NCBI GenBank assembly: GCA_905250125.1
Contig: CAJNOL010000679.1
Coordinates: 1-64,000, forward strand
DNA length: 64,000 nt
Direction: 5' to 3'
From: Rotaria sordida
Lineage: Eukaryota; Rotifera; Eurotatoria; Philodinida; Philodinidae
Made by a program: the position numbers and the translations under genes. The notes beneath the pieces were generated by a model. The model saw only the letters and a program-made list of their open reading frames with translations. It was not told where the DNA came from and did no database searches. The number at the start of each line of letters is the position of its first letter. Position 1 is the stretch's first letter. Positions 49,653-62,500 of this stretch are shown here, in pieces.

Positions 49653-50666
49653 CTAGTGGCTAGCAATGCTTTCGTCATCTTCGGAATCTCCATCTTGTTC
49701 TTCATTCGATGCATGATAAGATGGTTTTTGATTAACTTTATCAATTTTAGCCAAAACAGCACCACGAACACGTTTAAATTTCATACGACGATTTTGAAAC
49801 CATACCTTAAAATAATAACAATTTTTTGCTTTTTTTTTTCGTTTTCAAAAAACAAAAACAGCTTAAAATTAACTTACTTTAACTTGTCGTTCTGTTAAAC
49901 TAAGTGCAACAGCTATTTCATAACGACGTAAACGTGTTAAATAATTATGTTTTAAAAATTCACGTTCTAATTCACGTATTTGATTTTTTGTAAATGCTGT
50001 ACGTTCTTTACGTGGTTTTGTATTAACAGGAACTGATTGAGCTGGACTAACACCATTATTAATTGATGATGATTCATTTGATGATGAAGCTAAATAATAG
50101 ATTTTTATTTTGATACAAAAAAAAAACAAAACAAAAGAATACTAACCACCCGATGATGATGCTTTTGGACTTAATCCAATAGTTGATGATAAATCATTTA
50201 AATTTTGAGTTTTATTATTATGATTAATATTTGTTTGTTTAAAATTATTTGGAGAAATCATTTGTGATGATGTTGTACCAATTGAAGGATTTTCTGTAAA
50301 TAAATGATGATGATGATTATGAGCTTGATCACAATTAAAATTAAAATTAAAATAAGCAGCTACTGTAGCTTTAGTTGATGCTGATGTATTTAATTTATAA
50401 TCATGATCATTTGAATTTGATTGTTGAGAATTATATGGAACATATGATGGATGTGTATGATAATCAAGTGTTGATTCATATTTAGAAGATGATCCTGGAA
50501 TTGTATGTGATGTTGTTGGAAACCAACAATCAGTTTGATTTGTATATGCACTTGGAGGATGATGATAAGGACGCATTGAATATGTCGATTGAAAACGATG
50601 ATAATCCATTGGTGAATAATGTTGAATATGTGATGAAAGTGCATGTAAACGTTGTTGTTCTTCCAT
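49653..50666 (-). CDS. MEOX: MEOX-type homeobox transcription factor
   Basis: Three exons: 50666-50147, 50089-49878 and 49805-49653; 294 residues. The homeodomain (about 199-258) reads [39 protein letters not shown] and [19 protein letters not shown], almost identical to the Mox/MEOX class, including Gln50 and the intron between Lys46 and Val47. One notable change is Phe in the MKFKR segment, where MEOX proteins usually have Trp. The N-terminal half is Ser/Asn/His-rich with an HNHHHH run, as in vertebrate MEOX2. MEOX genes act in mesoderm and muscle patterning. The C-terminus is acidic (DGDSEDDES). The start is the first in-frame ATG of exon 1. Confidence 0.93.
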
Positions 50667-51142
50667 GCCTTTCAGGTTTTCTTTTTCTTCTCTTCTTGTC
50701 TTTTGATTCTCACCTGATTTAAAACTATTAATCAATAGATAATGTTAACTATTTTAACAGAAATATATATATGTATATGAAAAAAAAATAATTAGCAAAA
50801 GTCGATCGACAGAATAGTAGAAAGAAGAAATTTAGTTTCTCTTTTCATCGTTTGTTATAGAGAGAGAAAAAAAGAAGAAAAATATCGTTCTCTATATCTC
50901 CAAATCTATTTTTTTCTATTGGTTTATCTATATATGATTAAACCAATCAATGATTTTTCTTTTATTAAAAGAGATATAACACGTCAACACAGCATGCAAC
51001 TTTTTAGGATCAACCCACTTGAAAACTTATTGAAATATTTTCTTGTTTGTAAATGAGAAAAATCATGTATGCTTGAGAAGAAAGATATGTATTGTTGTTC
51101 TTTTATCTTTTTATTTAATGACAAAATCGATCAAAAAAAAAA
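50667..51142. other. Upstream region of MEOX
   Basis: AT-rich, with no coding. Likely contains MEOX 5' UTR and promoter, cut by the assembly gap. Confidence 0.4.
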
Positions 51143-51242
51143 NNNNNNNNNNNNNNNNNNNNNNNNNNNNNNNNNNNNNNNNNNNNNNNNNNNNNNNNNN
51201 NNNNNNNNNNNNNNNNNNNNNNNNNNNNNNNNNNNNNNNNNN
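51143..51242. other. Assembly gap (100 N)
   Basis: Exactly 100 N, the usual placeholder for a scaffold gap of unknown size. The left flank ends in a poly-A run. Distances and order across this point are not certain. Confidence 0.99.
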
Positions 51243-53800
51243 TCGATACATTAGAAGATTCCTTTGCATAGACGAAGCAAAGGAGAGAGATTAGAAGAAC
51301 TTTTTTGATAACCGATTTTTTTTTCTAATGATTTCTGCATTTTATTAACTTGTTTTTAGCGTTTTATATACAAATTAAAATCTAAATTTAATATAAAGAA
51401 TATTTTTCTTCTGTCATTTCAGCGATGTGTCATTTCTAAGATGGACAATCACAAGAGAAAAATCTATTAGGAAACGATGGTTAATTATAATGCATTGTTT
51501 TATATTAAAAGCGTGTCTCAGGACCACTTTAATATTCTTTTGTAACGCATTCTAAAGAAATATTTTTACATGTTCTTTATGAAAAAACTTATTTTCGTGG
51601 TCATCAGACATAATTAAACGTACTATCCATTCAAATACGTCATCAACAAAGATAACTTTCTCAAAGCTGTGTTTCATTTATGCATTTTTTTCTAGAAATT
51701 CGGAGACATTCTCGGTATGAATGAGCAAAGTCCTAAGTAGAAAAGTGCGTCTTTCAGATGTATGTTGGTCCATTTTCGATGAAGAATACTTCCTATTCCT
51801 ATGGATTACTTTTTTGCAAAAAAAACGCAAAGATATATTTCAAAAACGACGCTAAAGAAATTTAACTAAGTCGGTAGTATACTTAACTTTAAACGGATTC
51901 CAAACTAGACCAATTAAACCTCAATATAAGCAACTGACTTAAATAAAATTGATTAGAAAAAAAAGATTTTTTTTGTTAAATTTCCTTTCTTTCAATTATT
52001 TACCTATATGAAACATAGATGTTATGAATGATTGACCTAATTCTTTTGAAAAAAATATCATACCGAGCTTTTAATGTCTCATTAATTGTTTTATTCTAAA
52101 AATGTTCTTCTTACCAACGATTTGCTTTCTTTTTTATGCACTGAAATATTATCTGTTAATTTATCTATTGAACAAGCGTCTGATAAATAAATTCGTTACT
52201 TAACGGTGTATTTGACACAAACAAAAAATGATTGAAATTGCAAGCTGCGATTGAAAATATCAAAAGAGATATTTTTTTTCAAAGGTATCATAGTAGAAAC
52301 CTATGTAACTTGTGAATAATAAAGCAGAATAGAAAAGTCTGGGTCGTAAAGTATGTCGGGCACTTTGTCACATTCGCCTTTTGGCACTTAAGTCAAAAAA
52401 AAGAAACATTTTTATTTCCTGTATACACACACAAAAAAAATCACATTCAAGCAAAAGAAGAACTATGACTACACATTAAGGAACCATATAAAGATCGTCA
52501 TACTTTGAAGTTTTAAATAAAAAAACAGAATAATTATATCAAAAAAAAAAAGAGAATTCATGGTAATGAAAATAAATATTATTAGTGAAGATACAAGCAA
52601 ATAATTATTTTGCGCCGTTTGATATAAGTAATTGCATTCATGTAAAGTGGTTGTTTTTCTTTGGGTATATATAAGGACAATGAAATGTTCAGCCCAATTA
52701 AAATATCTACTCGAATATTTAGAACAAATAAGTTCTTGCTACTCTTTTGCACTATCACTCAATATATAGGATTTTCAGTGTAACATGTAAAACTTTATTT
52801 ATTCAATTACGTCTATGTTTCATAAATTCGAATTGTTTATGGAGACTAGTAAAGATTTGAATAGTGAAGTGAAAGAAAAAAAATTTAGTATATTTTTTAG
52901 TCTTTAGTCAATTTTTTTTGTTATCCAATTATAACTGAACACTTAGAATGCTATGACAGTCGCAAAAAATGTTGCTCAGAAAGTGAAGATGTGTCATTTG
53001 AAAGAGAAAGTCATGCATTTGAAAATATGTTTGTTTTTCCAGATTTAACATTTCATAGTTGATTATTTTATAAGTAATGAATATTATGATTAATTAAAAT
53101 TGAAAATCTCATTAAAACGATCTATTTTGAAATAACAATTACATAATTTTGTTTTATTTGTAATGCTCGTTTTTTTCATGGAATATCTTATAGTTGAAAA
53201 TAAATCGAAATTTTATTAATTAATTAATTTTTTTTTAATATTCCGTATTGAACGGTGTATAAAACATCTTTCAGTTATCGTTGAACAGCGAAAAAATTTA
53301 TTAAACTTTTTTCTGCTAGAAAAAATGTTCTTTGTATAATAAACACCAAGATATCTATACGCTAAAAATAGTTTGCATCTGAGTTTTGTACACTGCTCTG
53401 AAGACTATTGAAATCATCATTTGGATCTGTTTAATAAGTTATCTTTGAGAAATAGTCTAAAAAAGTAAAAAGTGTGCTATACTTTTTTTTTTTACAAAGT
53501 TGAGAATAACTTTAAAAATATAACAGCATATTTCTTTGATAATAACTGTGTGTGGAGCAATAGTTTATCAATCTTGATTTGCAATGAATTACATATGATT
53601 TTTTCAATTTATTGTAATTCAATGCAATTTCTGTTGGAATTTTTTTTATAATAATAGATAAGAAAAATAAGAAAACGACAAAGTTCACGTAGCTTAATCA
53701 ATTAGTAATTTTTGTTAAGGAATATAAAAGATACTTATGAAAACTTCAGCAAGTTTAAAAATGATGAACAAATGTTGATTCATAATTTAAGATAAAACCA
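51243..53800. other. Intergenic, no gene seen
   Basis: About 2.5 kb of AT-rich DNA with no exon chain and no convincing inverted or tandem repeat. Confidence 0.5.
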
Positions 53801-55320
53801 GTGTGTGCACCAGAATTGAAGAAGAGTGGATATAATTTCAATAACTCGACAACCGCAACAGACAATAACCTGGAATTTTCAGCTATTGGAAGAGGAGAAT
53901 TCCGGACGTGTTTTTGTCTGAAACTATATAAGAGAAAATTATTTTTAAATTCAATATCTTCGAAAAATATTTTTAAAAAATGCATGAAAATGGTGTTCCA
54001 TTTGAATGTAGTTTTGATTTTCATGTATGTTTCTGATAATGAGATTTCAAATCTATAGTTTAAGACACAACTCAAATGATTATCTTCCCATATCATAATC
54101 TTGAGACAACAAAATCGAGTATCTATTCAACCAAATTGAAGAGAACATTTTTGATTTTTAGCAAATATTCTGACTTTTTATCAAAATTTTCTTCAAACAG
54201 AATGCCGTTTTCATGCATTGTTTTCAAATTGTTTGCGACGATAATAGGTTTTAAAAGACTTATATTTAATTGAGCAACAAAATAATTTAAATGAGCAATA
54301 ATGAAATTTAGCAATAATTATATAGAATGAGCAATAATTATACTGAATGAACAATACTTTATTTAAATAAAAGGTAAATTTTATATAAAAAGGATGTTAT
54401 AGTGTAACTCGCTTATATATCTTTTTTCTTTCTTTTCTACGATGTCGTACAGATGACAGGTACGACAAATATATGTTAGAGTTGACTTTAACATATTTCA
54501 AAATCAACTAATTGTCTTTTAAATCCAACTAGTCGTCTTTAAAAGGAGACCGAATTTTAAAATCAACTCCGATATATACATAGATCTTTTGTTTTCTTTC
54601 TCTCTTCTTTCCTTTCCCTCATCTGGATATTTCTTTTCTCTAGATGTTGTTCAGATATATTTCCTTATTCGTCATGCTTTCTTTCTAGAGTGTTCGGTTT
54701 TTTCCTAGCTCGTTGATATATATAATTACTATTTCTCCAATAAAGTAGTAGTTCAGTATTGATGTGTTAGGTCAATCACCTGTTAACAAAGGGCAATATG
54801 AATTCATTTATATATACAAATAAATATTTTTTCAATTTTACAAAATAAAATATAAAAAGAAAAGGAGACATACTATCTAAAGCAAAAAAGCTTTATTTAC
54901 ACAATAATATATACTGTTTTTTCATTTTTCCTTTTTTTTTCAATTGTAAATAACTTTTTTATTTCTCTAATTCATAAAAAAATAATGTAGTTTTTCTTTG
55001 TTTTATTGCTAAAATATGAAATTACTACTGCTACTTAATAAATTAATTATTGCACATTTAATAATATAAAATTATTCAAATAAAGTTTTTTATTGCTCAA
55101 AAACTATTGCTAAATCGTATTTTAATTACTGTCCATTCGAGTATTTTTATTACGCAAATAAATACAAGCCGTTTTAAAATAATTTTGTTTTATATAATGT
55201 CAGAGAAAAAAGACATCCGAAAGTCTTTTCTTTCCATTTTTGAGAACCGTAGGTCGCTATTTATTGTCGTTGTTGAGTTATTGACGTAACATTTTCTTCT
55301 CTTTAGTTCTGGCGTACACG
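53801..55320. mobile_element. Inverted-repeat element with coding-like arms
   Basis: The segment 53801-53945 (+) and the segment 55320-55196 (-) encode related peptides: APELKKSGYNFNNSTTATD against TPELKRRKCYVNNSTTTIN, followed by LEFSAIGRGEFRT against LRFSKMERKDFRM. Further in, GAGCAATAAT-type sequence at 54272-54360 recurs inverted at 55033-55105. Amino-acid similarity exceeding DNA similarity suggests remnants of a protein-coding mobile element in head-to-head arrangement. Family not recognised. Confidence 0.5.
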
Positions 55321-55517
55321 TTAGTGGCGTAAACAAACGTGAGCTAGGCCGAACCTGCTTTACCACCAGAAGAAAGAAAAGCATAATAATTACCATTATT
55401 GACCCCATATTTCATGGATTTCTCCTAAGATTGTAAGACATTTCTCTACCACTCACGATCTCCTTATTACGCCTCTAGATCAAACTGATGTCAAAGATTC
55501 ATTCTCATAAATCATCC

Positions 55518-55523
55518 TTTATT
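55518..55523 (-). terminator. Poly(A) signal of SleB-like gene
   Basis: AATAAA on the minus strand, about 55 bases past the stop codon, the expected eukaryotic distance. Confidence 0.5.
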
Positions 55524-55577
55524 TTTATCGTTTTAGCTTTCAATTCTTGTATATATATATATATATTTAAAAAAAAA

Positions 55578-56024
55578 TTAATCAATATTATTGTAAAATA
55601 AATGATTGCCAATAGTAACTGTTGGACTCTTGTCTTTTGTCCAATTAGGTTGGACGTGACTGGTATGATAATGTGTTGAACCGTTTGTATTATCAGCTCG
55701 TGTTCCATTTAATACTTGTTCTACAACTCGGCGAATATTTTCATATATTTCACTTTTTGTATTTAAATTGAGAAGTAACTTCCGATTAACATTATTGGAA
55801 TTCCAACATGAAAATTGATTAGGTTTAAGACATACGTCTTTAATAGTTTTGCCCATATATGTACGACCTTTAGCAGCTCGATTTTGAATTACCCAAGCAA
55901 CAGCTGCTTGACCATCTATAGTTTCTCCACGTGCTTCACCATAGACAGTACGTGTTAGTACATCAATTTCATCTAATGTTTGCGGATCGAGCATGATTAT
56001 TAAATATAAAACACATGAAAACAA
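55578..56024 (-). CDS. SleB-like cell-wall hydrolase (bacterial type)
   Basis: Single uninterrupted frame, 148 residues from ATG 56024 or 138 from ATG 55994 (MLDPQT). It matches the bacterial Hydrolase_2/SleB family along its length: TVYGEARGE with the conserved Glu, GQAAVAWVIQNRAAKGR, VCLKPNQFSCWN, GSTHYHT, and a terminal IGNHLFYN. These are the landmarks of proteobacterial and phage SleB enzymes, which cleave peptidoglycan. Animals do not normally have this family. The gene is intronless while nearly all neighbours have introns. It nevertheless has A/T-ending codons like its neighbours, an AATAAA at 55518-55523 (minus) and a TATATATA upstream at about 56033-56040. The ten residues of the longer start are hydrophobic but short for a signal peptide. 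It lies between MED10 and a repeat element. Inference: horizontally acquired and adapted. Confidence 0.85.
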   Translation of the reverse strand: MFSCVLYLIIMLDPQTLDEIDVLTRTVYGEARGETIDGQAAVAWVIQNRAAKGRTYMGKTIKDVCLKPNQFSCWNSNNVNRKLLLNLNTKSEIYENIRRVVEQVLNGTRADNTNGSTHYHTSHVQPNWTKDKSPTVTIGNHLFYNNID

Positions 56025-56031
56025 TGACCGA

Positions 56032-56041
56032 AATATATATA
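56032..56041 (-). promoter_or_regulatory. TATA-like box before SleB-like gene
   Basis: CTATATATAT on the minus strand, just upstream of the longer ATG. The close spacing would favour use of the downstream ATG at 55994. AT-rich background makes chance occurrence possible. Confidence 0.3.
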
Positions 56042-56243
56042 GTGTTGGTTTTTTTTTCTTCCTACTTAAAAAAAGAAAGATTCATCGGTAACTGATAAAA
56101 AACAATGATATCATGATGGGGTTTTTTTTGTGCAATTTTAGTTGTATACACTAGTACAAAAGTCACATAGTTTCTTTATAATTTTAGAGTTATATTTATT
56201 CTTGAAGAAAAAAAAATCCTGTATACAAAAAAAAAGACAATGA

Positions 56244-56724
56244 TTACTGATCAATAGAAGATTGTTTTGATTTCCATAGACGATATTGAGCCATTTGTGT
56301 AGGAAATTGTGAACTTAATTCAACAGCTAATGTATCAGCAAATTTAGCAAGTGTTTCATTTTTTCCATTGATTTCTTCATTTCGTTCAAGTGTACGTTGT
56401 AAACAATCACGTGTAAATAATTGAGGATTTTTAAGATCATCAACATAACTAAACAAATAAATGAATAAATTAAAAAATAATAATAATAAAATTAAGCATT
56501 ATCTTTTTTATTTTTTACTTTAATAATTGTCCAGGAATATGTATATCTTGAAATTGATCTTTCATTTGATCAACATCTTTTAATAAACCAATAATTTCAT
56601 TAAGTACTTGATCAACACGAGGTTGAGATTGTGCTTGAAAATCAGTAACAGTTACATATAAATTCCATGTCTTATCAATTATATATTCTAATTCACTTGA
56701 TAATTTTCCTAACGAATCACTCAT
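56244..56724 (-). CDS. MED10: Mediator complex subunit 10
   Basis: Two exons, 56724-56519 and 56448-56244; 136 residues, the normal length for animal MED10. Recognisable blocks: VTDFQAQSQPRVDQVLNEI, DVDQMKDQFQDIHIPGQLL, and YVDDLKNPQLFTRDCLQRTL followed by KNETLAKFADTL and FPTQMAQYR. MED10 belongs to the Mediator middle module, which bridges activators and RNA polymerase II. The helical N-terminal half includes a coiled-coil stretch. A minus-strand AATAAA lies near 56193. Confidence 0.92.
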
Positions 56725-58375
56725 GTTGATTTCTCAATATTAAACTATTGAGTGAGTAATTGTATTCTTCCTTTCTTTCATTCTTGTTCGTACTCTGAAT
56801 TACTATGGTTAAATCAAGAAACCAATCAGATTTAACAAAAGAAAGAGTGCGTACAATTCTTATACATCATTGTTTTCAGCACAAATATGTTAAAATTCTG
56901 TCAGTCTCAACTATGAATGAAAAGAAAAAAAATATAATAAATTGAAATCTGTTTTCTGGAATGGCTTGAGGTCACTAAGATGATTGGATGGATTGACAAG
57001 AGGTCGTCAGGTACGGATTTGAGTCCGAAGATTTTGCACTTGATGGACTCTAATCATCGGAGAAATGTGTAGAGTGTCCTGATCACTAAGTACAAAAATC
57101 ACCAGGAAAAACTAACTCGTAGCTTCGGGGACACTATTCAATTTCGATTATACAATTTCATGGACAGTATCAAAGTACAGGTCGATTGAATCGAAAAATT
57201 TTGAACGCGATAGCCTCTAGGGTTATTGTTATTACGGGGATCAGTAAGCAAAAAATAACGAAGAAAATCGCTCAATATCGATGGAGAAAAAAAGAAAATT
57301 TTCCAAGATTGGGAGGTTAATCCTGCCTGGTTTTTTCAATTTCTTTTCGTAACAGATTTCTAACAGTTTAAAATGGTTAAAGCCGTTTTATTGCAAGTAT
57401 AATTAATCTTAAATATTAATTTAAGAAATTTCTTGTCTTCATAGGATCTATAGTTATTCATTGTGATACAGTTGATATTTCTGTTTATCTGAAATAATAC
57501 TCTCAGACGTTGATAGAAAAGAAAAACATCTTTTCAGTTTTGAAATACTTTAATAAAATGAATAAAACCATAATCTTTTCTTATTAGTCAATATTTCAAT
57601 TAACTTTATTAAATCCCGACTTAGTATTGATTGTTTGTTTATTTGTACATTATATAAAAGATTTTGAAGAATTTTAAAAGTATTAATATCAAACTGAACC
57701 TTTAATAGTTCCGACATTTATTCGTCCAGATTTATTGTCAATATTTTTCTGTTTCCATGAAAGCAAAGAAGAATTTATATTAATAATTTGAGTAAAAAAT
57801 GTTTGAAGATGAAAATAATGACTAGTTTTTCAAGAATAGAGTTTCTACAAAAAATCCATATTTATGTTTTTCAGCTTCTACAATTCACAAATAGAATTCT
57901 GTTTAAACTATTTAGAATGACAAAGTAGATTTTTCTCAATATAACGAAACATTTTCCAGCTTTTACAATGTTTTTTTGGGCTAGAATACGTTAATCTTAA
58001 GGAAGGTATACGAGTCGTTTTTTTTCCTCTTATTCAGTATGGAAATACTAGTTTTGTACATTTCGTACGGTTGATTTTGAAGAGAAATGTTTATTCTATC
58101 ATTATAGATAATTTAAAAATAATTTTAATTGCAAATTCTAGGAACTAATAAATATGGATTTTGGGATTTTTCACAATTACAATATGGATGACAGATTCTA
58201 TGCTTCAGAATATTTGTTAATAAAAATGATCTGATTAATCAAATATATGATTTTTTTGTCTATTGCTCTTCTCATTGTTTATTACTTTGTATTTCATATA
58301 GACATGTACAACATTATACATTATTGAACATTTCATTTATTTCAAGTTGAAACAATTATTTTTATTTTTGTTTAG
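56725..58375. other. Intergenic, upstream of MED10
   Basis: No gene seen. 56980-57330 is less AT-rich than its surroundings and looks like a repeat fragment without a clear partner. Confidence 0.45.
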
Positions 58376-59579
58376 ACGATACTGTTTTTTCTCATATAGT
58401 TAAAAATCAAATATCATCGTTTGTCATTGATATTAGTAAAAATAAAAATAAACTTGATTATAATATCTCAGTAGAATTGTATTTATACATATCTTTACTG
58501 TGTTTAATAATTTACAATATTTAAATTTCAGTCCATCTTCAATATGGTATCAACGATTATTATTTCACATCTCATCTCCAAGTGTTGTTTCTTCAACTCT
58601 GTTAGAATTACATGTCTATGTGGATTTCTTTACTGATCGTCATTATTTACTTGATGGACGGTTCAATCAACTTCGTACATTTCAATGTTAATATTTATCA
58701 AATTAAGTCTACTAATTTAACAATTAGTAATGAGATAGATAGTTTTTGATTAATATCAAATTCATCGACATAAATGAATTTTTATTTCCTATTCTAGAAA
58801 AACCGACCCAATCTAAGGTGTTTTTCTATATATTGTGATATGCATACATGTGTTTATGATGAATTAATTGTATCACTTCACTTCGACCTCGAATGTTGAA
58901 TTTAGAAACACTCCATTTGCACCTTAAGGTCGCTCTTTATAAAGGATTTGTTGATGGTAATAATTACAGAAAAATATTATCAATCATATGCTACAATTAA
59001 ATGAATTTACATTTAATATTCGTTTATTCAATCGTAGTTCTAATCAAACTAATTTACCATCAAATGAAGATATTCAATATACGTTCAAAGATTTTATCAA
59101 TAGTCCAATTCTTTCTTGTGTTGATTATTTTCGAGAAACCAATTCTAGTTATATGTCATATTTATACATATCCATATAGACTGAAATATTATGATAATAT
59201 CACAAATAATTTTTCAGATGGATTATTTAACATTTATGAAAGAATTAATTGTAATTAATAAAAAACCATACAAAAATTCAAAGAACAACAATCAAGATTT
59301 ATCAATTATTAAATATTCTCATCTTATTGAACTCAATCTGGCTGACGCTCATGATGATTGTGTCGAATTATTTTTAGTTGACATTAAACTATATTTGCCA
59401 AATGATTGATCTTGATGCCAACTATGAATTTTTGAAAATAGTAATACACAATTTTGAAAGAGATGCAATACGGATCAACTGTACTAAAGTTGATTATATT
59501 TGCTATGATAACGGTGTTAAATTTTCAAAATATTTCAAAGACTATTTTCTTTATGTCGATGTTAAAAATTCAACCTGAC
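58376..59579 (+). pseudogene. F-box/LRR-like family pseudogene
   Basis: Homologous-looking pieces follow each other in one direction but in changing frames: SHIVKNQISSFVIDISKNKN (58390 on), MFNNLQYLNFSPSSIWYQRL (58500-58691), NLRCFSLYCDMH and LETLHLHLKVALYKGF (58800-58970), LNEFTFNIRLFNRSSNQTNL (58988 on), SHIYTYPYRLKYYDNITNNF (59157 on), DLSIIKYSHLIELNLADAHD (59300 on) and INCTKVDYICYDNG (59480 on). I associate this arrangement with a large family of F-box/leucine-rich-repeat-like proteins in bdelloid rotifers. At least four frameshifts or stops break it and no F-box start is visible, so it is a dead copy. Confidence 0.6.
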
Positions 59580-62500
59580 GTCATTACTTTCAGATATGAT
59601 ATATAATGTAATTGCTATTCTTTTAAAAATTGACACACAAGAAAGAATCATACTTTGCAGTCTAAATATTAATTTGACCATCATTCACTATATAATATCT
59701 ATCTTTCGAGAGTGTGACGGTGCTGCTTTATAAAGACAAAAACAACGAATTATCATTAAATGTTGACATAACTATTAAAAATAAAATCATTTCTAAATTA
59801 AAACTGGAAGCAGCTTAATAAGGAAAGAATTATATTATGTACAAACTGACAGGAAGAAACTTTCCCACATACCTTCTTTCAATTTCAATGATTTTTTTTT
59901 CAATCTTAGGTACTACATAATATTCTAATAAAAACCTAAAAAGGATTTGAGTCCCTATTTTAATTTAATTTATCTATTTTAATTATTGATATCATTAATG
60001 ATCTAGTTAATATTATTATTATTATCTTTAGAACATTCAAAACATTTCGAAAAATTATCTGCGTATTTTATTTAATAAAGATTTTAATATTTCATGTTGA
60101 CCAATAAATTAGATAAGTATTACGTATTTGTCAAATTTGAATGTTTTTCAGCACAATAGTTTAATTTACTTTAACTTAACACTATGCATCGTGCAACTAT
60201 CGATCAATTTTTCTCAATTAAATGTCTATATTCAATTAGGTTACAATAAACGAATGGTTTTTTTTGTGCTATTGCTTGGCATGTTTGATGTGTCCATGTT
60301 GTATTCTTTATTGTCCTTTGGGATTCATTTCACGGTTTTAGTAGAATATTTAATGTCAACTTTGATATATATATATATATTAACCATAAACCATCTTTGA
60401 TTTTTAGAATTCATTTTATATTTATAAAATCGTTGAGTTTCTGTCATCCTCAATATATTAAATCTTTATTTGTAAAAAGTTCTACACTTAAAAATCCATG
60501 AATTCATCTTGGTTCACATGAAACATTTTAAAAGTTTATCGAAATAGGAAGCAAAAAATCTTAATCTCATACACATCTAACCTAGAGTACTGTGGAATAG
60601 TCCCAAATCCTGTTTGATCTCATCCCATGAGACATTCGGACTCAAAAAATGTTTGTCCTGTAAGAATCTATTCTACTCCTCATACTGAATTTGTTGAACT
60701 TTAACTATTGAGTTTTTCATACAGTAAATTCAATTCTCTGAAAATATAAACTCTATTAAGTCTTTGGAAGTATCAAGATGATCACATTATAATCATGATT
60801 TCGTAATTACTAAACGATATTTTTGATATTGTATGATACATTCTGTTTCTTCTTTTTAGTTATTAATAAAAATATTTTTGCATTTCTCCAGTGCAAGAAA
60901 ATTAAAACTGATACAATCATTTATTTCAATTTTCTAGAAAGACTCTTTGAAATTATACAAGACATTTTTTTTTCATCTTAATTTATTAATTTTTTTCGTA
61001 AAATCTGATAAATGTTTTCTTCATTTTTAATTTGATATTCATATTAAGATATACAAACTCATATATAATATTAGTTTATCAATCTTTTTGTTTCAAACAG
61101 AATTTTTATTTTACAGTTAACATTACTGTCAAATATAATTAAATTCTATTCATTAATGAATTCAGACAAGATAATGTGCACACAAAGAATAAGAGACAGA
61201 ATGCTATCGTCTATAGTTTATTGTACGTACGAACAGATTCATGTCAATTTTCCATGACTTGTCATTGCGATTAGTTTCAATGATGTCAAGAAAAACAGAA
61301 AAAAAAGATAATTAATGAAGATCATATATTTCCAGTAGAATTATTCTAGCCTTAACAAATCTCGGGGCTTTTTTTTTTCTTTTTATAAAATAGAAATAAT
61401 GTTTTAATATATTTCTCTTTATCTAATCAGAAACATATCAGCTCATTTTCGTATGTTTTCAGCTTTTTTTTTTTTATTCAATTTCTTATCTGTGAAACAC
61501 TGCATTTTATATATTCGACACCCTGAAGTCATTTGTTCGTGTTAATATGCGGTTCATTTAGCAAGCAAGCAAGACCAGTACTAGTTCATTCTATTGTCTC
61601 TTTTAGCCTATCAGATTTTTGTCGTCTACTCGATCGTGTCAATCAAGTGAAGTGTATAAGTATACTGATATAATCTCTCTACTGAATAGACTGTATAGTG
61701 AGAAGAGAGAGCGATTATTTCAGCTGATTGAATGAAAAAAAAATATATATATAAATATACATTACACCTGCGTTTTTTTTTCTTGCAACGATTCTTAAAA
61801 TTTAATAGGAAGAAGTTTTTCTCTGCTTTTTCAGATGATGATTCTTCTCTACATATATCTTTATATATATGTATATATACACATTTCTAGTAAGCAATAT
61901 AATCATCATCAATCAATGTCTTCGGAATCAACAAGATTTTTTTACTATTTGACCTTGGCTTAAGATTTTATTTATAATCAAAAGAATAACAACAAAGTTA
62001 ATTTAACCTCTATCTACAGAAGTGTTCCGAGGTCGCTAGGATCAAGAGGTCGATGACTCAGAAGGTTGATTGAAAGATTTTACTAAAATTGATTGAGTTT
62101 TCGTAGGACAAGCTGTTTTTTTTAGCCATAGGGGAAAACGAAATAGGTATTGACCTTTCTTCCTATATTTACTTTACCTTTTTTGTCGTACAGAATTACG
62201 TTCATATTATCAAATCTGGAAAAAAAAATTTATCTCCTCAAATATATATGCTTCTAATTATTTCCTGTTTGTATTTCATCTAATGCTTGAACGGTTTCTC
62301 AATAGTACGAGATATCGTTTTTTTTTCTCGCTCTCTGTTCAGTTTCAATGATTCTATTGCATGTAATCATTCTTGAAGAATGATAATACATCTGGGAGAT
62401 GTATTTTTTCTTGTTGTTGTTATTATGAATATATTGATAGATGAGACTAAAAAAAAAAATTTTTATCTTTTTGTCTCGACAATGACTGAATAATGAGATC

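Noticed and set aside
51043-51294. Open frame reading through the N run
   Set aside because: Most of it is unknown bases from the assembly gap.
60128-60400. Hydrophobic open frame resembling a membrane protein
   Set aside because: T-rich DNA gives Phe/Leu/Ile-rich frames by chance; no introns, neighbours or conserved motifs support it.
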